64,000 nucleotides of DNA. Origin: Monosporascus cannonballus (lineage: Eukaryota > Ascomycota > Sordariomycetes > Xylariales). The stretch is from assembly GCA_004154925.1 (NCBI GenBank), contig QJNS01000257.1, forward strand, positions 1 to 64,000, given 5' to 3'. The position numbers and the translations under genes were made by a program. Shown here piece after piece: positions 58,858 through 64,000 of this stretch (within the stretch, counting starts at the first letter, position 1; every line of letters begins with the position of its first letter). The notes under the pieces were generated by a model. That model saw only the letters and a program-made list of their open reading frames with translations, was not told the DNA's origin and did no database searches.

Positions 58858-60834
58858 TCAACACACAGTCCTATGGATTCCTCCCGCCAACCTCTTCCCC
58901 TCCTCCCAGAGCTCCTTGGATCCCTCGCGCGCCTCGTCCTTGAGCTTGCGGGCGGGGCCTGACTGGCCCGCGGAGCGCTGGTCCCTGAGGACCTCGAGGT
59001 CCTGGCGGTCGTTATCCATGAGGCTTTCGGTGACGGAGACGAGGTCGGAGATGAGGCGGTCGAGGAGGTCGAGGCTCATGTTCTCGCGGACGCAGATGCG
59101 CAGGATCTCGGTCTTGTCCTCGCCGGGCGGCAGCGCGTAGTTGGGGATGATCCACTGCCGCGCACGCATGAGCAGCGACACCGACTCCTGCTTGACATGC
59201 GGGAACTCGCGCCGGAACTCGTCCGAGAACCGGAACGACACGGCCGGCAGCCCGGCCACGTAGTCGGCGGAAGTCTCGCCCTCTTCGCCGAGCACCGCCG
59301 TCTTTGCCTCCGTCAGTGCGCCGCGCGTCGTGGATGCCTTGCGGTGGACGTCCGAGAGACACGTGTACCATTTGGTGGCCTCGAGGCTCTTAGACAGCAC
59401 ACGCGCGTTGCGGAGACAGTTCTCCATGATTTCTCGGTAGCCCTCAAAACCGAGGTGGACGAGGTTGTAGTACTGAACAATGACGTGTGCGCCGGGGCGA
59501 GAAAAGTTGAGCGTGAAAGACTTCTCCGTCCCTCCCAGATAGTGGAGCTCGAAAATGAGATGTTGCGGGAGGAAAGCTTCATCACGCCAGATTATCCAGC
59601 CGACACCTGCCGTGACTAGACCGTACTTGTGGCCGGAGGCATTGATCGACTTGACACGAGGAAGCTCAAAGTTCCTAGAATTGGGGTCAGCACGCGGCTG
59701 CTTTAGACAAAAAGACGGGGACACTGACCATTTAGGCCCGCCCGCTTGAGCATAAGTGAATGGTGCAACGAAGCCACCTGAAGCGGCATCGACATGGATC
59801 GGAACATCTATTCCTGTTTTCTCTTCGAACTCATCAAGAACCTTAGATATCTCCTCCACGGGTTCATAGTGACCTAGAAGATTCAGTGTTAACGGTCTTG
59901 CCTTTCTCAACTGCTTGATTAACCTTAGCGTGCCATTCATTGGCAGTCTGATGGATGTGTTACGGGGTTGAATAGCCCTTAATGAGCTCGAGTGAAAATT
60001 TATTGCCACATCTACCAGGATAAAAGTGAGCAGCAGGTAACTCATAAATTCGCTTACCAGTGTAGGTACTTCCCATAATCACGAATACGCCAATCGTGTT
60101 CTCATCAACGTTCTCCCTGACCAGATCCGGGTCGAGGCGGTAATCGCTCCTCTTCGAAACTGGCAAGATGCGGGCCTCGACGTCGAAATAGCGGGCGAAC
60201 TTGAGGAGCGCCACCTGCGCGTTGGCGCCCATAATGATGTTCGGCTTGAGGGTATCCTTGCCCTGGGCCTGGCGGTGCTCCTGCCATCTACGCTTCATGG
60301 CGAGTCCGCCGAGCTGGACAGCCTCGGAGGAGCCCGTCGTGGCGGAGCCGACGGCCTTTTCGCCCTGGTTCTGGGAGCCGCCCCAGAGCTTGGCGAGCAT
60401 GCTGACGCAGCGCTCGTGGATCGACAGCATGGCCGGGTACTCGTCGTTGTCGGCGAGGTTCTTGTTGAGATTCTCGGCCATGAGGATTCCCGCCGTCGGC
60501 TCCAGGTATGTGCCCACGAAGCTGGCGAGGTTCAGGTTCGGCCTGCCGTCGAGATCCAGCTCGTCGCGGATCACCTGGTACACGGCGTCCGCGGGGGACC
60601 CCTCCCGCGGCATCTGGTACTTGGGCACGTCCAGCTTGCTGGCGTACTTGGTGGAGTAGGGCGTCAGGTGAGAAGTCGTCATCTTCTCGCGGAGGCGCTG
60701 CCCGCCCTCGGTGAGGTGGGCATCGTGGAGACGTTCCACTAGCTCCTCCGGATTGATCTAGGGCTGAGGTCAGCGAGATGTGGTAGAAGTCATATAAGTG
60801 GAGTATGTGATCTTACATGGCGGGCCAACGACAT
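58858..60834 (-). CDS. gad: glutamate decarboxylase (PLP-dependent)
   Basis: Converts glutamate to GABA and CO2, consuming a proton; in fungi it feeds the GABA shunt and is linked to sporulation and acid or oxidative stress. Four exons, 60834-60817, 60757-60058, 59873-59729 and 59674-58858, with introns of 59, 184 and 54 bp, give 559 residues starting MSLARHINPEELVERLHDAH. Landmarks: LGGTYLEPTA-like FVGTYLEPTAGILMAENLNK, GSATTGSSEAVQLGGLAMKR, GSTYTGHYEPVEEI, HVDAASGGFVAPF, and the PLP-binding Lys304 in SINASGHKYGLV. A C-terminal tail rich in Lys/Glu/Arg extends beyond the catalytic core (GPARKLKDEAREGSKELWEE). The first exon is only 18 bases. Intact; eukaryotic and bacterial GadB-type layout. 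Confidence 0.95.
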
Positions 60835-62014
60835 GATCTCTGTTGTATTAGGGTGCCCAAAGAGGGGACGATGTAAGTCTGGTCGATCGAGCTTGAGCAC
60901 CGGGTGAAGACAGTAGTAACATGCTCAATCTGTCTTTTGGTAGAGGTAACTAGGGGAACATGGGTTTATATGTAAGTAGGTATGTATGTAGTTCTACGCA
61001 GTGGTAAGAATCAGCATTTGAAGCACCGCTCTCTACCTAACGCTAATATGGCATGTTGACCTATTGAAGCAGTTCGTGCCGACAGACGGCGAATCACACG
61101 GTGGAGTGATGACATCATTATACTAACTCGTCGTCACCATGATCAACGACAGCTACTCTAGGACTATGAGTTATGTGTCCCAAAACTTGTAAGGTGGCGT
61201 TCTCTTCACGATTTTAAGTAAATGATCCCTGGTGAGTATGGGGAGGTCATGACTGGGGTGGCAGGACAGGATCACTAACAAAACAAGCTTTGTCCCCACA
61301 TTTACGGATAGTACTAAGCCCCCCTTTTGAATCCTAGCCGAAACTTGGGCCAATGCACTATAAAGTTAATAAGATCCACGATACCATCTGGAATAGGACG
61401 TTAACACGTCAATTCCCCAGGTCAATATATATATATATATATATATGTACTTCGCTCGTTGAGGCAGAGCTACAAACCTACTTAATGTAGGCTGCCATGA
61501 ATGGAAGCAGAAAATGTCGCCGGGAGCTGCTCATGTATGGCTAGGAGCAACTCTCTTCATGATGCCGAGCAGAGACACTCAACCCTAGCTTACACTTTAC
61601 AGAGATAATGGTTTGTTTATTATAGTAGAGATCATACCACTATGATATGACCCGGTGGTTTGTTGGGAAACTTTAATGCGCAGAAGCTAAGTATATATCT
61701 TTGGGCGGTGCTGATAATCAAATCACTAGACAGAGAGTGGCTGGCCCCCAGGGGAGGAGCCCGAATATCGTTATTTCTCATCTCGAGTGCAATAAACACT
61801 ACACCACCAAACATACCCCCACGAGAACACAGAAGGAAAGCTGTTAGCCGTTGACCACCCATCATGCACCATAGCGCGGTAGCCCAACAACAGCAGCAAC
61901 AACAAGCCCTAATCCTTCTAGCATAAGAGCTACTAAATCCACCGCCTCTTAACTCACGTCGGCAGGTATAAACCCATCCAAAATCCGTGGAGCTCACTTG
62001 TCCTGCCCCTGTCC
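60835..62014. other. intergenic region between GAD and the right-edge gene
   Basis: Probable promoter of GAD at its left end and 3' flank of the right-edge gene at its right end. It contains an (AT)11 microsatellite at 61425-61446. No gene is recognised. Confidence 0.45.
61425..61446. repeat. (AT)11 microsatellite
   Basis: Uninterrupted 22-bp AT dinucleotide run, about 590 bp upstream of the GAD start codon. Confidence 0.9.
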
Positions 62015-64000
62015 TCACAAGAACACGCTCCCGTCCTCACTGCTCGCCATCCTCCTCCGCCTACTGCTGAGAAACATGTCGACCATTTTTTTGCCTCCTG
62101 TCTCGGGGGGATCCCGACCCGGCTCGGGCCTAATGATGTCCGAACCCCCTTCACCGTACTGATCCCCGCCAGGTCCCGTTCGCGGACTTACATTTTCGCT
62201 TTTTATGGGGGTTACGAGGATCGCCTTCCGCCTAGTGATTGCCGCGTGGCCCAACATTCCGAATTGCTTATCGACGGCGGCGGCAATACCAGGGCTTGGC
62301 GTTGTGCCGGATTGATTCATAGCACGCGGCTCCCTTCTAGGGAGTCTCGAGATAAACCTACCGGATTCCCGGACTTGACTGCCGCCCGGAGGATTGAGGG
62401 ACTGCACATGTGCTAGAGACTTGTGAGGTTTAGGATTCACCGGCGCGGACGTAGAGGGCCCCATTGGAGCTTGGAATTGCCCAGAACCCGACTCAACGCT
62501 TACCAGAGAAGGCGTAATTCGCAATCCGCTCCTGGGGGGGATAGGAGGTGGCTGAGGTTCCTCATTTTCTTTGTCGGAAGAGGAAGGCTCAACCTTGACC
62601 TTAGTCGTTGGATGGGGCAGATAGGCCGATCTCTTAGAGCTGTGTTCAGTTGAAGCCACCATGGTATCTGGTCTTGTTGGTTGGTAAACGTCCAGCTGCC
62701 CATTCCCATCCCCATCCTCAACCTCGTCTGTAATCTGAGTCCGTTCGCGGATGTGACGCGATGGCAGAGGCATCGATGGCAACTTATAGTGAAGCCCTTC
62801 GCGTTCCCATCGCCCAGAAGACCCCTCAAGCTTAGACGCATTAGCGGGCAACCAAGTCTTCCATTCCACCGAACTTGTAGAGGATACAATGCGATTCCTT
62901 GGCGGAACAGGCGGAGCCGGCCGATATACAGGGGGGTCGACGAATACGGCTGCCTCTCCGTCCGTCTTAGGTGGTTTTGGGAAACCTCCACCGGTAGATA
63001 TGCTGTTACAAGACGAGTTCTTGGGCTCCTCTGAAGTGCAAGAGTAGATGCTCTTAGCATATTGCATCTTCTTATCTACTTCGGAGTCGCAGGTGCTGGG
63101 GCATCTCATAGGAATATTAGTGAGAGACTGCATCGAAGGGTTGAACTCGGGCGATTTTGGCTGTGATGAATCGGCGGCTGCTTTCATTGACTCTTGAAGC
63201 GCTCGCCTGTATGGACTCGTCGTTCGGAATAGATGACAGGCTGGACTGCCGAAGAGGGCTGATTTACGCCCCGACGAGTCTCGTACAAGGTGCTTCCCTC
63301 CTGTATCAGGGCCAGCGAGCAGCCGACCGTACTTATGTTCGGTTCCGTGTGCCATATCTGTTGAAGTGGTTGTAGTGGAAGGTGGCACTGCTCCGTTTTC
63401 TTGCGTGTTTCCCGTTCCAGTACAGGTTTCGCCCGGCTCGTCTCGAGTCTTAGGTCTGGAAGTGGTTATCACGGTCTCGGCTGTTCTCACAGATTCATGG
63501 TCCGAATCATTAACGACGACTTGGCGAATCGTCGTAGGTATCTCGAGCTCCCGATCCTCATGATTATAAGAGCTGCCTCTAGGTTGGATAGTCCCGGTTC
63601 TTCTGGGGCCTTCAATACTTCGCTTCCTTTGCAAGTCAATGTTCTGGGGTTGTTTCTGCTTTCCGTTGACTCTCTTCATCAGCGCCGAGTATATCCTTTG
63701 GCCATTCACAGTTGTCACCTGATTCGGCATTGGTTGCTGCAGTGGAATAACACTAATATTTGGTTGTATGGAATGGTCGAGAGCTGGAGCTCGCCTTGCC
63801 GAAGACGAACTAACATGTGTCCCGTTCTCCTTGATGACTGGTAAACGCTGACGTTCCCAGTCTCTTTTAAGACTATTCGTGCTGGTAACAGCGCTAACGT
63901 CAGAATTGCTCCAGCTAGTCGCGCGCGACCTCTCGTCGGAGACCTTCCTTTCGCTCCTCAGGCTTTCAAGGCTCCCCTGACGAGAACGAAGCTGTTGACA
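62015..64000 (-). CDS. large disordered proline-rich protein, N-terminus beyond the window
   Basis: The frame is open from the stop at 62015 to the right edge, so at least 661 residues belong to one exon and the start lies outside. The sequence is Ser/Pro/Arg/Lys-rich with no folded domain that I can see. Two class II SH3-binding motifs are obvious: PAPPVPPRNR and PPPIPPRSG. Near the edge it reads SLKRDWERQRLPVIKENG. Basic serine-rich stretches (KRSAYLPHPTTKVKVEP, RRKAILVTPIKSE) look like phosphorylation or nuclear-targeting sites, and the chain ends RRRRMASSEDGSVFL. I recognise no named family. A scaffold or regulatory role linked to SH3 partners is inference from motifs alone. Confidence 0.7.
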   Translation of the reverse strand, partial: CQQLRSRQGSLESLRSERKVSDERSRATSWSNSDVSAVTSTNSLKRDWERQRLPVIKENGTHVSSSSARRAPALDHSIQPNISVIPLQQPMPNQVTTVNGQRIYSALMKRVNGKQKQPQNIDLQRKRSIEGPRRTGTIQPRGSSYNHEDRELEIPTTIRQVVVNDSDHESVRTAETVITTSRPKTRDEPGETCTGTGNTQENGAVPPSTTTTSTDMAHGTEHKYGRLLAGPDTGGKHLVRDSSGRKSALFGSPACHLFRTTSPYRRALQESMKAAADSSQPKSPEFNPSMQSLTNIPMRCPSTCDSEVDKKMQYAKSIYSCTSEEPKNSSCNSISTGGGFPKPPKTDGEAAVFVDPPVYRPAPPVPPRNRIVSSTSSVEWKTWLPANASKLEGSSGRWEREGLHYKLPSMPLPSRHIRERTQITDEVEDGDGNGQLDVYQPTRPDTMVASTEHSSKRSAYLPHPTTKVKVEPSSSDKENEEPQPPPIPPRSGLRITPSLVSVESGSGQFQAPMGPSTSAPVNPKPHKSLAHVQSLNPPGGSQVRESGRFISRLPRREPRAMNQSGTTPSPGIAAAVDKQFGMLGHAAITRRKAILVTPIKSENVSPRTGPGGDQYGEGGSDIIRPEPGRDPPETGGKKMVDMFLSSRRRRMASSEDGSVFL

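Noticed and set aside
59874..60057. Minus-strand frame running through the GAD intron into exon 3 as a separate gene start
   Set aside because: The interval has proper splice signals and removing it joins STYTG to HYEPVEEI, the conserved GAD sequence; the extra N-terminus is intron translation.

Overview
The window looks like part of a filamentous ascomycete chromosome, probably Sordariomycetes. Genes are mostly split by short introns (46-76 bp, a few of 130-185 bp) with CTAAC/CTGAC-type branch sites and CAG/TAG acceptors. Two long AT-rich blocks carry decayed retrotransposons whose changes are almost all C-to-T/G-to-A, which is the footprint of repeat-induced point mutation (RIP). The gene set (VPS34, NSE4, UBC13, WDR59/MTC5, ETR1, GAD, a Helo-like/ankyrin protein) is fungal. 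All exon models below were built by eye from reading frame, splice signals and family resemblance.

Layout. 1-5458 is a nest of three minus-strand LTR retrotransposons: an LTR at the window edge (1-110) cuts the reverse transcriptase of a second element, whose own LTR (3180-3369) cuts the gag of a third element, which ends in an LTR at 5161-5458. 5459-29920 is gene space: an ankyrin protein with a STAND-type N-terminal domain (7750-11509, minus), a tRNA-derived SINE-like patch (about 13270-13415), a DUF4336 protein (minus), a 1,126-residue coiled-coil protein with a C-terminal membrane segment (minus), the SMC5/6 kleisin NSE4 (minus) divergent from the PI3-kinase VPS34 (plus), and a disordered protein of unknown function (plus).

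29923-47261 is a 17.3 kb AT-rich block bounded by about 90-bp terminal inverted repeats with TA on both sides. I read it as a small Tc1/mariner-like DNA element (about 1.4 kb of its own sequence) blown up by Ty3/gypsy insertions. One is a minus-strand copy (30470-39052) flanked by a 5-bp ATATA duplication. It is itself split by a plus-strand copy (from 31395) that ends at an 8-bp microhomology deletion junction. The other is an apparently full-length plus-strand copy (39209-46554) with both LTRs.

47485-64000 is gene space again: mitochondrial enoyl-thioester reductase ETR1 starting only about 220 bp from the transposon end, UBC13 (minus) divergent from the GATOR2/SEA subunit WDR59/MTC5 (plus), a candidate small secreted cysteine-rich protein (minus), glutamate decarboxylase (minus), and a large disordered proline-rich protein (minus) running off the right edge. 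The genes are mostly unrelated housekeeping functions (autophagy/endosome signalling, TORC1 control, DNA repair, mitochondrial fatty-acid synthesis); I see no biosynthetic cluster. The least conventional content is the layered transposon archaeology, the ankyrin/Helo-like gene, the repeat-rich coiled-coil membrane protein and the Cys-rich secreted candidate.
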